From the NCBI GenBank assembly GCA_935421135.1, contig OW285191.1:10839700-10903699 (forward strand): a DNA stretch of 64,000 nucleotides, written 5' to 3'. Made by a program: the position numbers and the translations under genes. This document shows positions 25,743 through 40,700 of the stretch, piece by piece. The notes under the pieces were generated by a model. It was not told the origin of the DNA. It did not search any database and worked only from the letters and a program-made list of their open reading frames with translations. Origin of the DNA: Bugulina stolonifera. Lineage: Eukaryota > Bryozoa > Gymnolaemata > Cheilostomatida > Bugulidae. Each line of letters starts with the position of its first letter. Position 1 is the first letter of the stretch.

Positions 25743-28700
25743 ATGACCAGAACGTCCCGAACAGTGAGGACATATCGGTATGTGGGCCCCGACGGCAGGG
25801 AGTTGAAGAGGATTGAAACAACCACAAAGACTATACATGACGACGGCACCGAAAAGACTGAGGTCCAGGTTACAGAAGATCCAGGGTTCCCAGCTGAAGC
25901 CCGTCCTGCAGGTGGTCTCGCTCCTGGTGTAAGTGTTTACATGCATGCATTAGCCTTAGATCCTAGTAGATAGTCTAGACTACTTGTAATCATAGATTGT
26001 AGAGTATAGTTTAGTTGTAGCCTTTGGACTGGACTGTGATACTCTAATAGTAGGTATTGAACCAAATAGCTCGTGTTCTATACAACATTAGAAATGGGCA
26101 CAATAGCTACAGCACAGGCACTTTCAAGCAACAGAGAACTGAGGTTATGTGGTAAGTAAAATTTGCAAGCATAATAGAGTATGACTAGTGACTAAGTTTA
26201 TTACTTTGCCTCTTGCTATTTATTACCTTGCAAGGGTAAAATGGTGAGCAATGAGTCGACCTAGTTTCAGTTGAAATAATAATAATGAGGTAAAAAGTGA
26301 GCACAACAAAATGCTGGCTGCCGAGTTGATTAGGTGGGCTAACTAATAAAGATCTAATAATGTAGTTTTATAAATGAGAACAGACTCCTAATTAACATTG
26401 CTATGCTCATCATCAATATGTACTGAACAAATGGGAGGTAGTGGTGTGCAAAGAGCATATGATATTACCTACTGGTCATACACTCACTCCTACACTGGGA
26501 ATCTACTGTAGGTCTGCATTATAAAACCATATACTGGCCAGATATAAAGCACATTTAATGGACATAATAGATGGTTAGTAGGCCTATCAATTGCGCTGGC
26601 TTCTAAGTACCGACTCCTAGGTCATATGATATACTCTAAGACTAGTCTGCTAGCAGTTATTGATCCTAGATATAACTGTACTTCTCCCAGTAGATACATA
26701 TTATATTATCATCAACTAAATAATATAATATAGTACTTTATACAACTAGTTATATTACATAGTATCTGCATACACTAGTACTTGACATTGCTAGTATGAT
26801 GCATTATGGGTAGACTTAGTCCATCGCAATTGACAGCAGCTTCACTACGTATCTCTCTGTCAGTCACTGCCTGCATCTGTCTGCAGTGCCAATAATTTCC
26901 TACACGTTAGTTTAGAAAGAAAATACAGCTATAAGTGAACAGGATGCCTAGACATGTCTATAAATGCTATTTAGTATCAGCAGCTGTTGTCACAATCATG
27001 TGAATGACCTTGCAAACCACTCAGACAAGTAACTAGTTTTTATGCTTGCTGGGTCAAATAAAAGTAGGTGCAATTTTACATCTGCAAGGCTCTCAACAAA
27101 ATTTCAGTTTAGGAATTATCTACTCTTCTTGTTTTCTTCATTCTAATATAGTTATGAAGTCACAATCAACCAGTTAACTCAACCAGAATTCAGATCTATG
27201 GACACATGTAATATTCAGACAAATACAGTTATGGGAGATTTAGCAGCATTCTAGCATGGGTCAGCTCATGTTGTGGCGCCCTTCTTATGGAACTGTCGTT
27301 CCATCTAACTAAAATCTAATCTAGTTGGATCAAATGAGATTAATCACACAACGATTATTATTGTGAAATACATGTAATATGTTCTTTGCAGGTGCTTGTT
27401 TTGAGACAAACACTCATTTACATGGCTTATTGGGTATACCATAGGTGCTGTAGGTGCTGTATAGGTCAAGTAGCCAGCAGCAAATACTACTGGATGTTGG
27501 ATTTATAGGGTGCTCTAATAATTTTTTATGATTAGTCTTGTTGGACCATCCTGACAGAACAACACATTCTTTTGGCATCACATTACAAATACTGACAAAA
27601 CTACATAGTCAACAGTATTGGCTTGCTGCTCAGCTTACAACAGTACAAACCTCTTTAGAACTAGTTCTCAAACTATACTAGGCAGGTTAGGTGAGGGGTT
27701 ATTGAGGTCTCTCATGTCAGTTTTAGTAGCTAAGTCTAAGTATTTAACTAGCAGACTATTCAATACAGTTTGTTCACCTTCAACTACTTTCCTTACATCT
27801 GCTACCCAACAGTTGGTGGTATATACAGTAAATGCTGTAATACTAATTATTTATACTAGAGTCTGCTATGTCTTTCAATTATAAGCTCTAGCTATTGGAA
27901 AGTCATTCCACTCTGTTCTCTTATTAGTCCATTGATCTTGAATACATTCTAACAGTATAATATTTGCTCCCATGGGCTGTAATTATAATACATGCATAGA
28001 AAGGCAACTCCCAACGTTCCTGGCACCCTGCATAATAAATTGATCAATTAAAGAAAGAACACAAGAAAATAGTTTTAATGAATTTGGGTTTTGTTTTCCC
28101 TTGTACAAGGTAATGCTGATGAATGACTGTACCTGCATTAGGCACTCATCTTTGAGGTAACTAGCTACATTGTAATAGCTTGGTCACTATCTATTTGTAT
28201 AGTGTAATCTAAAGTAAATACAGCATACACTAAATTACATTGTACAATATGCAAGTATATGTGGGTGTAGTACAAGTTTACTGGCCTAATATGTGTTCGA
28301 CATACAGTGCATGCCTAGATGTTTCCTTGATAATGTACTATAATGTAATGTACTATAATGTAATGTACTATAATGTAATGTACTATAATGTAATGTACTA
28401 TAATGTAATGTACTATAATGTAATGTACTATAATGTAATGTACTATAATGTAATGTACTATAATGTAATGTACTATAATGTAATGTACTATAATGTAATG
28501 TACTATAATGTAATGTACTATAATGTAATGTACTATAATGTAATGTACTATAATGTAATGTACTAGTGTACTATAATGTAATGCACTATAATGTAATGTA
28601 CTATAATGTAATGTACTATAATGTAATGTACTATAATGTAATGTACTATAATGTAATGTACTAGTGTACTATAATGTAATGCACTATAATGTAATGTACT

Positions 28701-31700
28701 ATAATGTAATGTACTATAATGTAATGTACTATAATGTAATGTACTATAATGTAATGTACTATAATGTAATGTACTATAATGTAATGTACTATAATGTAAT
28801 GTACTATAATGTAATGTACTATAATGTAATGTACTAGTGTACTAAAATGTACTAGTAATGTATTTTGGATTGGTGTGTACTATTAATATTTATTGTGTAT
28901 CATAATGGCTGTCTAGTAGATATCCATCATAACTTGTATTACACTTTACAACACCTCTGCTTATACCTGTATATACATGTAGTTCAAGCCAAGTGTCATG
29001 GGGATACAATTCCCAATCTTATAGCTGAGTGGATTCAACAACTACAATACTGTTCCACAGGTTATTGTAGACTCCATACTACATCATACAATGGTCCTAG
29101 TTAGAAATAGCTAGCCTAAAATGTTCTATATTAATTAATAGGGAGCTGAAAACTCAACTAAATGTTTCTCACTTCAGTATTGCATTAATAAGTAAACTAC
29201 AGTTAGCATTTTTAGGTATGCTATGGTTATAATATAATAGATAAACTAGAGGTCTATTTGAAGATTTAGTACTGTTTTAGTGGACAAGCAGCAGTAGCCT
29301 GTATGGAGTAGTGCTGTTCAATATGATATTCAGTAGTAATTAAAATGATGCTAGTGATTGTTATTGGGTCTGTCAGGGTATTGGGTTAGTAGACTATAAT
29401 TGTGTACTTTGCAGTGTTTAGATTGTGTTCATATGACATACTTATATAAAACCAGCATACTATTTGTCTACTCATGTAATACCCTGCAGTACTAGAGGAG
29501 GTGAACTGAACCATAGTGAAATATTAGATTATAATTTTTAGTGTAGGTCAGTGATGTGTATGTCTATGTATTGTCTGTATGCTGGTGGAACAAATTGTTT
29601 TAGGATAATGTGTTATCACATAGCTGTACTATATTATAATAGACCTACATGTAGCTACATGTAGATGTAGGCATAAGTTATAAGTGAATGCATTTAGCTT
29701 TCAATTCAACTATAATGCAATAATAATACATTCATCCATTTCAATGTGTATACATACCCTATACATGTAAGAAATGAAGAATAGCAATATATTTAGAGTT
29801 ATCATCACTCTCTTTTATCTATTAACCAGACTACAAAACAGTGTATTCTAGAATATTTAGTTCATAATATCATTTCTAGTGCACAGAATAACAAGTGATG
29901 TAATAGGGTAATAGGCTGTAAAGGAACAACATCTGTATGTACATGTAGGCCATGTTGTATGATTGTAGGAGTACAAGTTGCACACTGTAGCTCTAATTAG
30001 CCATAATGTCTACACGTTATATTAAAAATTGCTTTTTTTCCACTGTAATATAAACAGGACCATAGGAACTAGTTGTGTGAATCTATTTCCTGTATCTAAA
30101 CTCTTCACAGAAATCTAATGCAGTTAAAGGGGCAAACAACTCCAACCTCTTACCATTGGTAAACATTTTAATCAACCAGTTGCAAGGCAAGGTTGCATGG
30201 CTTTATTTCCCTGGCATGATTGTTTATTCCCTATCTCTTGTTACATTATAAAAATTACTATTATATTATTATACACTATATTTATTTTATTGTTTAATCT
30301 ATTAAATAGGTAGAGAAAGTAAAGCTTGTTTCTATTGAGAATAAAAACATGGATATTTAAATCTGGGATATACATGTACATTTACATGCACTTTTTCTTA
30401 ATTGGCAAACACAATGCATGTCTTGTAGGCCTGCAATAAATGACTTTGATGTCATTACCTCGTAGTCGGAGTTGTCTCCTCATAGCATTAGCTGATAATT
30501 ATTCTATTAGGAGTTATCATCCCTTATTGAATCAATCTAAGCCACTTTGCAGCAGTTAATGCATGTATGGGTTGTTATACAGTACCCAAATTCTTCACAG
30601 TCCACCATTGGCAGCACCTTACCACAGTCGGCGGTGGGTGGCAGGTATCCATCAGCGGATGCCAGAAACCGGTTCCCCTACTCGATGGATTCCGGCACCC
30701 GGTACTCATCCCTAGATAGGCCAGACAGTGGTATACCACCATGGAGAGGGTTTGGGGTAATCAAATCCATTATTATTTGCTGTTTGTATGTCTGTGTGTC
30801 TCACCAATCACCACTCAATGTGTACTTTCAGCTAAATAGTCATTCGTGCACCAGTTTGGATTTCACTTCTTCCTAAACCTAACTTTCTTTATCACTCCTC
30901 TTACAGACAGACATATGAACTAGTAACTAGTAATTAGAACAACAGAATGCTGGCTGATGGGAAATATGGTGTCTGTTTGTATGCAGGTTAAAATTTCACC
31001 ACGCACACATTTTATATTAGGATCTGTCAGACTTGGTACTTCCCTAAAGTGGAAGTTATCTACTCTTTCTCACCATTGTAGTTTAATTTTCGAAAACAAC
31101 CCATGTTGAGCTGGTTGGGTTCTTGTTGGTGTAGCAGTGTGAATCACCTATTTACACCCAGATGAATATTATAATAAATATAAGTCAATGCAGTGTCTAG
31201 TTAATAGAATATTGTGATTTATGGATTCTGCATCAGTGACTTCTATTGGATAAAGGGATAGTAACTGCCCACATATTAATCTCATATTACTTAGGCATAG
31301 GCATACCTCGAGTATTTACTGCTTCAGTCTTCGAATATTTAGCATAGTAACTCAGAATATACCTAAAATAATATATAATTATTGTATTCTACTCATAGGT
31401 TTTCATTTCAATCCTTGTCACCTTTGCATTTCACATTTTCTATGTGTTGTAGTGCTCACTAATTCTGGTTTGTTTGTTTGTTTTTATTAATAGCTTATAG
31501 TTATAACTTGATAGTGCTCCTATATTGGCAGCGTTTGTGCTGTATTCATGTAATCTACCCACTCCCACTAGAGTTATATATGTGATGTAGCCTAGGAACT
31601 ACATGTAGTATGTAGTACCTAGGCTATGTAGATCTGTAGATACTGTCATCATGTACCAAGTATGTAATTGTCTTAGGTTGTTATTACATACAACATATTA

Positions 31701-34700
31701 CCCATTACAAAATATTATGGTTATCTATCTGACTAGTGTACTAGTGTATAAGTGATTTGTTATTAGATAAAATGCATGTTGGTTTTCACTGACTAACCCG
31801 AGGATGATAATAGAAGTTGTGCATCACTGCTCACTAGGTTGACCTCCATTTTAATTGGCTGGTTGGCACATACAGACTAATGTAGGACACACAATATCTT
31901 CAACGACAATACTAAACACTACTCTGTTGGCAACTTATACAGGTGCTTGTATTTTAGGACTCTGGAGACAGTTCAGGGTCAGGTGACATGTCTGCAAATC
32001 AAAGGTTTAGAGTTCCCCCTCCCCGTCAATACCCGGCCCGGAAGAAAGGGGCCAAGAGTGGTTGGGGACAGAAGGAGAGCGCAGTAAAGCCCTCCATTGC
32101 TGCACAAGGTAAGCTACAATTGTATGTCTTTTTTACAAAAGTAGATCTGCCCTATCGGTGCATATGCCTGTATAGACTACTTAGCATGTGCTCTTACAGC
32201 TGCTGCTACAGTATTAGTTAGAAACAGTATTAGCTAGAAACAACTTGGGCTGTGTGACGTTGTATAGTCATTGTAGGTTTTACTAAATAGCTACCAGTAG
32301 TTCTTGTTATAACAAGTGCAGAGAATGCTGGGGGGTTGACCAACCTCACCTGGGGTAAGGGCGGTCAACCAGCAAAATATAGAGAAGGCAACTTCTCCTG
32401 CTTCATTTTTGACGAAGAACAAAGGCTATCTCAAATTTCTCCACTTCTGCACCTAACTCTTATGTGCTGTTAGGTGCAGTAGTGGAGAAATTTGGATAGC
32501 CTTAGTTCCTTGTTTGTGGTTGGGGTTTGGGGTAAGGGCGGTCAACCAGCAAAATATAGAGAAGGCAACTTCTCCTGCTTCATTTTTGACGAAGAACAAA
32601 GGCTATCTCAAATTTCTCCACTTCTGCACCTAACTCTTATGTGCTGTTAGGTGCAGTAGTGGAGAAATTTGGATAGCCTTAGTTCCTTGTTTGTGGTTGG
32701 GGTTTGGGGTAAGGGCGGTCAACCAGCAAAATATAGAGAAGGCAACTTCTCCTGCTTCATTTTTGACGAAGAACAAAGGCTATCTCAAATTTCTCCACTT
32801 CTGCACCTAACTCTTATGTGCTGTTAGGTATTGGGGTAAACCTTACAGCTATTGCAGAGTTCTGGGTTATTGAACTGATTAGTACGCTACGGGAGCTGTG
32901 TACCCCCCCCCCCCATGATGTGTTTGTATGATGAGGGCCAATACTATCTTTGCACTTACTGCTGATGCAATATATTCACCTGATTGAATCCGTCGAACAC
33001 TATTCTATTTATCGACATCAGGGAAGAACTACCAGGAGATCAAGCAGAAATGTCTAGATGCTGGTGGATTGTGGGAAGACGAGGAGTTTCCTGCAGTCGA
33101 CAGGTCTATATTCTATAGCAGGAGGCCGGCTAAGAAGTTTGAGTGGAAGAGACCAGGTGTAAGTATACATGTGGTGACTATACAATGCTACACGCATGCA
33201 ATGTACATACATATGTCACTATGTACCACGTATTAGAGTATACCAATACTACTGACTGTTGGGGCAAGTATTAGCCGACTCTCAGGTACAGCTAGCAGTA
33301 ATTGTTGCTCTGCTGCAGATATCACTCACTTACAATTTTATAATATGCAGGAATTCTGTGAGAACCCACAGTTGGTGGTAGAGGGCGCCAGTAGATTTGA
33401 TGTACAGCAAGGAGAGCTAGGTAAGTCTGTACTACACACTATATACTAAATACTTTGTATATTTATGTGTAGGTCATGCACCAACTTTCACATAGTAAGG
33501 CCTACGAAATGCTTAGCACTAGATCAGGCCGCAAGGTGCGTATGCATGTATGTTACAGCTTTTCAAATCTGTAAACAGCGCAAAAGTTCTAGCCTATATA
33601 GTGAGTAGACGCTAGCAAGTTCATCTACATTTGTACCAGCAAATTTATAAATTATGATAACAAATAACATAACCACACACACAATAGTGACTTACTAGTA
33701 AGGTTGACTTGTGACACATCAAGTCAGGAATGTTTAGTTTAGATAAAATAAACTTTTGGGTTTATGTGGCACAGGTAAAGGTTGAACTTTTTACTCGTTA
33801 GTTTGTTGATATTGATATAATGTGTATGCCGATGTAATGGCGTTTGTTACACCTGACTGCATAGGTGGCATACCTTCCCACTGACTGCATACTTTATATA
33901 CATTATATACCGGCTATCCATCATATAATCTACTCAACCATTGACCTAGATTTATCTTTTCAACATTAGAGCCTGAGTTTCCTATAGCCATTTCAAACAT
34001 TCTAGTCACCCCTTAACTGTGATATTCAGTAGAGAAATGTGGCTAAACATACCCTTAGTAATGATAAATAATTACCAATCTATTAGTGTTAATGTTACTC
34101 TGTGGTCATCTATGACCTTTATCTGACCTATTTACTGTACAGTAAAGGATGGCTAGTGGCTAGTAGGTGATTAGTATAAATAATAATAGGACCAATACCC
34201 TATGTACATGTACATGTACATATACGTATGCGCATGACTAGGGTTCATCATGTATATCACAGTATATCTATGGATGACATACTGCTTTACTCATATCATC
34301 ACTTAGATTTTATCTAGGACTTGGGTTGCAGCTCTCTTAATTAGCTCATGTCATTCCTTGGACCAACTTACTGATAATCATTCTTTTCTATTGTACAATA
34401 ATTGAACTTAGGTTATATAATACATGTTAGTCTGCATACGCCTACTCTACACCCGTTACCTTTCCACGCAATGTATCATTACTGTATATTCTATACCTGA
34501 ACTGTATGTGTGCAGGAGATTGCTGGTTGCTAGCAGCCGTAGCTTCACTCACCTGTAACAAGAAGCTGCTTCACCGTGTCGTTCCTCCAGATCAGTCATT
34601 TACAGACGGATATGCCGGAATATTCCACTTCCAGTTCTGGCAGTACGGTTAGTAAAAATCTAGATGTCTGTGTATATGTGTAGATGTCTGTGTGTATATA

Positions 34701-37700
34701 TGTGTAGATGTCTGTGTGTATATATGTGTAGATGTCTGTGTGTATATACATGTATGTGTAGATGTCTGTGTAGGTGCGCAGCTCAGGCGACAGTTGCGGG
34801 GACATTCGTCTGCACGCACACCCGACAAGTGGGGACCAGTTTGACTTGCGGGGTCCGGCCCGGTCCCCACAACTGCAACAGGCTCAGTTGAAAGGAAATT
34901 TCATTCTGAGCAGATATATACCTAGTTTTGGGTCGGTCCCCACAATGACCATTTTTGATGCACACGCTTTTGCACAAATATTGGGGAGATAACAACAGTA
35001 CGCAGACGGTGTGTGCATAGCCGTGTGCATGGCCCGGACCCCACACTGTATGTCTTGAGTCAAGCAAAAACGCGGACCCCACTTTAATGACGGTTGGCAG
35101 GTGGCGGTCCCCACTTTGATAATCTCCTGCAGGTCTCTCCATTCCGATTAGAAATGCAGTTGCGGGTACCGCTTGACAGGAAGTGCTCTTGTATGTTAGA
35201 AGGAAAAAACATCGTGTTGACTGTGTGCATCTGTTACTTTCCATAAAAGTTATTGTGGGGACCGTTAACCATTTATAGATATTATATTGAATGTGTGCAT
35301 GTGACTCGTTATGTAAAGGTTCTTGTGGGGACCGCCTACTGTATAATGATATTACATTGACTGCGTGCATGTGATGCTTTCAATAATAGTTATTGTGGGG
35401 ACCATGAACAGTGTAACTACATTGTACATGTATATTGGGACCTCTGTGTGCATGTGATACATTGTGTTATAGTTCTTGTGGGGACCGCTTACTGTGTAGC
35501 TATGTTATATTGATTATGTGCATGTGTTACTATCAAGAAGAGTTATTGTGGGGACCGCTAACACTTTCAGCCATGAGGACGAGTATACTCGCAGCTATGT
35601 TTTTCACAGGGGCCTGAGGAGGAGCATACTCGCAGTTGCAGTCTTTTATTCATAACAGCAAAACTATTGGGTTTGTGGTATAAGTAAAGCCATATTTAGT
35701 GAGAGCATACTTTTTTGCGTTGACACATAATCTCCAGGATTCTGGTGATAATACAAATGATTTAATTGGGTAATGAAAACAGCTACATTAAATGTCTTCG
35801 TGAACTAAACTTCAGACCTAGGTCGATTTACAAAAATATTTTCGGGCACACACCTATCACAGGGTCACAAAGTCCTCATTTTCGCGCGAAGAAATCAGGT
35901 GTGCCGATGAGCTAAGAATGGTTTCGTCCAGCCAACCAAAATCGCAGGCCAATAGCCCTTCGGGGCTGACCTGGACGGCCATCTTGTGATTTTTATTTGC
36001 GAAAACACCCATAGTATATCCTCTGGCCTGGCACTTGCTGTTTAGAGTAAAAATGGCCTCCTTCAGTAGGTTTGATGCTGTCTGTTTGATTGATGAAATT
36101 ATTGGCTGTGAGGGGCCAGAACTTGGTTCAAACACTGATCCAAGTATGTTTAGCTAATTTTAGCATGATGTTAACTAAATTTTGATAGAAAATAGAGTAC
36201 TTGCTTAGTAAATAATACTATTTCAGTATTGAGTTTTTAGCAGAATGATAAAAATAGGTTTTACCTATCTCGCTGTCATCTAATGGATATGCATGATGGC
36301 TCAGGTTTGTTTCTATTAATAGTTCTGCAGGTGTTAAGCTTCATTTTGATACATAATTTGTATAGGTACAGCGAGGATTAATGTGATTAAATGTTGATGA
36401 AAAGTAGGGAAAATGGCCAAGACCACACAGTCTGCCGCATAGGAAGGCGCTGTGGACTCATAGTATTAACCGTCTAACGACATTATATAGACTGTGTGCA
36501 AGTGATACTTTCTATGAGAGCACTTGTAGGGACCACTAGCAATCGAACTACATGTATGTTATATGGACTGTGTGCATGTGTAACTTTCTATAACAGTACT
36601 TGTGGGGTCCGCTAGTATTCTACTATATTATATTGACTGTGTGCATGTGACACTTTCTATAAGAGCACTTGTGGGGTCCGCTACCTGTCAAACTATATTA
36701 TATTGACTGTGTGCATGTGACACTTTCTATAACAGCACTTGTGAGGTCCGCTACCTGTCAAACTATATTATATTGACTGTGTGCATGTGACACTTTCTAT
36801 AAGAGCACTTGTGGGGTCCGCTAACTATAATATTATATGGACTGTGTGCATGTGTAACTTTCTATAAGAGTACTTGTGGGGACCACTAGTACTCTAACTA
36901 TATTATATTGACTGTGTGCGTGTATAACTTTCTATAACAGCACTTGTGAGGTCCGCTACCTGTCAAACTATATTATATTGACTGTGTGCATGTGACACTT
37001 TCTATAAGAGCACTTGTGGGGTCCGCTAACTATAATATTATATGGACTGTGTGCATGTGTAACTTTCTATAAGAGTACTTGCGGGGACCACTAGTACTCT
37101 AACTATATTATATTGACTGTGTGCGTGTATAACTTTCTATAAGAACACTTGTGGGGTCCGCTATCTGTCAAACTATATTATATTGGCTGTGTGCATGTGA
37201 CACTTTCTATAAGAGCACTTGTGGGGTCCGCTACCTATCAAACTATATTATATTGACTGTGTGCATGTGACACTTTCTATAAGAGCACTTGTGGGGTCCG
37301 CTACCTGTCAAACTATATTATATTGACTGTGTGCATGTGACACTTTCTATAAGAGCACTTGTGGGGTCCGCTACCTGTCAAACTATATGATATTGACTGT
37401 GTGCATGTGACACCTTCTATAAGAGCACTTGTGGGGTCCGCTACCTGTCCAACTATATTATATTGACTGTGTGCATGTGACACTTTCTATAACAGCACTT
37501 GTGGGGTCCGCTACCTGTCCAACTATATTATATTGACTGTGTGCATGTGACACTTTCTATAACAGCACTTGTGAGGTCCACTACCTGTCAAACTATATTA
37601 TATTGACTGTGTGCATGTGACACTTTCTATAAGAGCACTTGTGGGGTCCGCTAACTATAATATTATATGGACTGTGTGCATGTGTAACTTTCTATAAGAG

Positions 37701-40700
37701 TACTTGTGGGGACCACTAGTACTCTAACTATATTATATTGGCTGTGTGCGTGTATAACTTTCTATAAGAGCACTTGTGGGGTCCGCTATCTGTCAAACTA
37801 ACTTATATTGGCTGTGTGCATGTGACACTTTCTATAAGAGCACTTGTGGGGTCCGCTATCTGTCAAACTATATTATATTGGCTGTGTGCATGTGACACTT
37901 TCTATAAGAGCACTTGTGGGGTCCGCTACCTATCAAACTATATTATATTGACTGTGTGCGTGTGACACTTTCTATAAGAGCACTTGTGGGGTCCGCTACC
38001 TGTCAAACTATATTATATTGACTGTGTGCATGTGACACTTTCTATAACAGCACTTGTGGGGTCCGCTACCTGTCCAACTATATTATATTGACTGTGTGCA
38101 TGTGACACTTTCTATAACAGCAGTTGTGGGGTCCGCTACCTGTCAAACTATATTATATTGACTGTGTGCATGTGACACCTTCTATAAGAGTACTTGTGGG
38201 GTCCGCTACCTGTCAAACTATATTATATTGACTGTGGGCATGTGACACCTTCTATAAGAGCACTTGTGGGGTCCGCTACCTGTCAAACTATATTATATTA
38301 ACTGTGTGCATGTGACACTTTCTATAAGAGAACTTGTGGGGTCCGCTACCTGTCAAACTATACTATATTGACTGTGTGCATGTGACACTTTCTATAAGAG
38401 TACTTGTGGGGACCGCTAGTACTCTAACTATATTATGTTGACTGTGTGCATGTATAACTTTCTATAAGAGGACTTGTGGGGTCCGCTACCTGTCAAACTA
38501 TATTATATTGACTGTGTGCATGCGACACTTTCTATAAGGGTACTTGTGGGGACCGCTAACCGTCTAACTATATAATATTGACTGTGTACATGTGTCACTT
38601 TCTAAAAGAGTACTTGTGGGGACCGCTAGTACTCTAACTATATTATATTGACTGTGTGCATGTATAACTTTCTATAAGAGGACTTGTGGGGTCCGCTACC
38701 TGTCAAATTATATTATATTGACTGTGTGCATGTGACACTATCTATAAGGGTACTTGTGGGGACCGCTAGTACTCTAACTATAATTATTATATTGACTGTG
38801 TGCATGTATAACTTTCTATAAGAGCACTTGTGGGGTCCGCTATCTGTCAAACTATATTATATTGACTGTGTACATGCGTAACTTTCTATAAGAGCACTTG
38901 TGGGGTCCGCTACCTGTCAAACTATATTACATTGACTGTGTGCGTGTATAACTTTCTATAAGAGCACTTGTGGGGTCCGCTACCTGTCAAACTATATTAT
39001 ATTGACTGTGTGCATGTGTAACTTTCCATAAGAGTACTTGTGGGGTCCGCTACCTATCAAACTATATTATATTGACTGTGTGCATGTGTAACTTTCTATA
39101 AGAGCACTTGTGGGGTCCGCTACCTGTCAAACTATATTATATTGACCATGTGCATGTATAACTTTCTATAAGAATACTTGTGGGGTCCACAAATTGTCTA
39201 ACTATATTATATTGACCGTGTGCATATGTCACTTTCTATAACAGCACTTGTGGGGTCCGCTACCTGTCAAACTATATTATATTGACTGTGTGCATGTGAC
39301 ACTTTCTATAAGAGTACTTGTGGGGTCCGCTATCTGTCAAACTATATTATATTGACTGTGTGCACGTCTAACTTTCTATAAAAGCGCTTGTGGGGTCCGC
39401 TACCTGTCAAACTATACTATATTGACTGTGTGCATGTGACACTTTCTATAAGAGCACTTGTGGGGACCGCTAACCGTCTAACTATATAATATTGACTGTG
39501 TACATGTGTCACTTTCTAAAAGAGTGCTTGTGGGGTCCGCTAGCAGTCTAACTATATTATATTGACTGTGTGCATGTGATACTTTCTATAAGAGTATTTG
39601 CGGGGACCGCTAGCAGTCTAACTATATTATATTGAGTGTGTGCATGTGATACTCTCTATCAGAGTACTTGTGGGGACCACTCACAGTCCAGTCATGTCTT
39701 ATTGACTTTATGCTTAGAATACTTTATTTAGTGCAATCATGTAGTTATTGCAGGATCTTTTAGTGGTGAGTCATGTTATATATTTATATGATGTTCTCTT
39801 TCTCTTGCAGCATCTGGAGAGTGTTTAAGTTTTAGCATAGCTTGTGTTTCACGTACGGAAGTTAGATTAGGCTTGAAAGTGGTCATGATATATCTAAATA
39901 AATTAGATAATATCGCTCACACCTATACATTTTTTGTACTTGTATATGTCTATTAGTGATAATGTATTTTTAGGCAAAGAAATTTACTTTTGAGCGGCAG
40001 GAGACTTGTTTCAAGTCCATTAAAATGCCAGCCCCAACTGTAGTTTGAATCCGAGGCGCCTATGATAGGTAGTAGCCTAGCACAGTGATTTGAAACAAGT
40101 CTCTGACCGCTCAAAAATAACTTTCCTTGCCTAAAAATACATAATAATATATAAAAGATGGCCAAACACCCTAACATCTTATATATATACATGTACATAA
40201 CAAGGTGGCCGTAGTAAGTGTGGTGTATTGAGTGAAGTTCGCTCAGAGCATGTCTATTGCTCACTGGTGAAGCTTCCTTTTTAAGGCTGTTTAGCTGGTG
40301 TAGTGGTGGTATGTTCTGTTCACTGCGTTGGCGATTCGGTTCCGTGGAGGCACCAGTCAGGGACTAAATTTTTATTGATTTTAAAAAGCTGTCTTCGAAT
40401 GCTCAAAGATAAAATTCCTTCCGTAAAAATACATCATTATGTGCAGAAATGGCCAACCCCCCCCCCCCCAACACCCTATCCTTGTGAAGTAGTTTCATTA
40501 AGGTCATGCTTATAACAATTAAAGGGAAGTGGGATAAGAGAGTGCCTATCTTTTTAACAAGACCCCTGGGAAAACCCTCTGGGAAACAGCCAGAATACCC
40601 ACCAAAAATCCCTAAGTCATTTCCCTACCTAACAACGCCATGCCATGCAAGGCTCATAGGCATTGAAGCAAATTGCAGAAAATTTTTCACAAATCCAAAG

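Noticed and set aside
28240..28566. Open frame of MYYNV pentapeptide repeats
   Set aside because: It is a 15-bp satellite read in one frame inside a calpain intron; no splice sites or non-repeat coding sequence support it.
34783..35370. 195-codon minus-strand open frame across the left end of the 7-kb element
   Set aside because: It runs through subterminal repeats and degenerate satellite copies; the open frame follows from their lower stop-codon density. No domain is recognisable.
36470..39715. CRISPR-like array
   Set aside because: Units are contiguous 70-bp repeats without unique spacers, in a eukaryotic intron.
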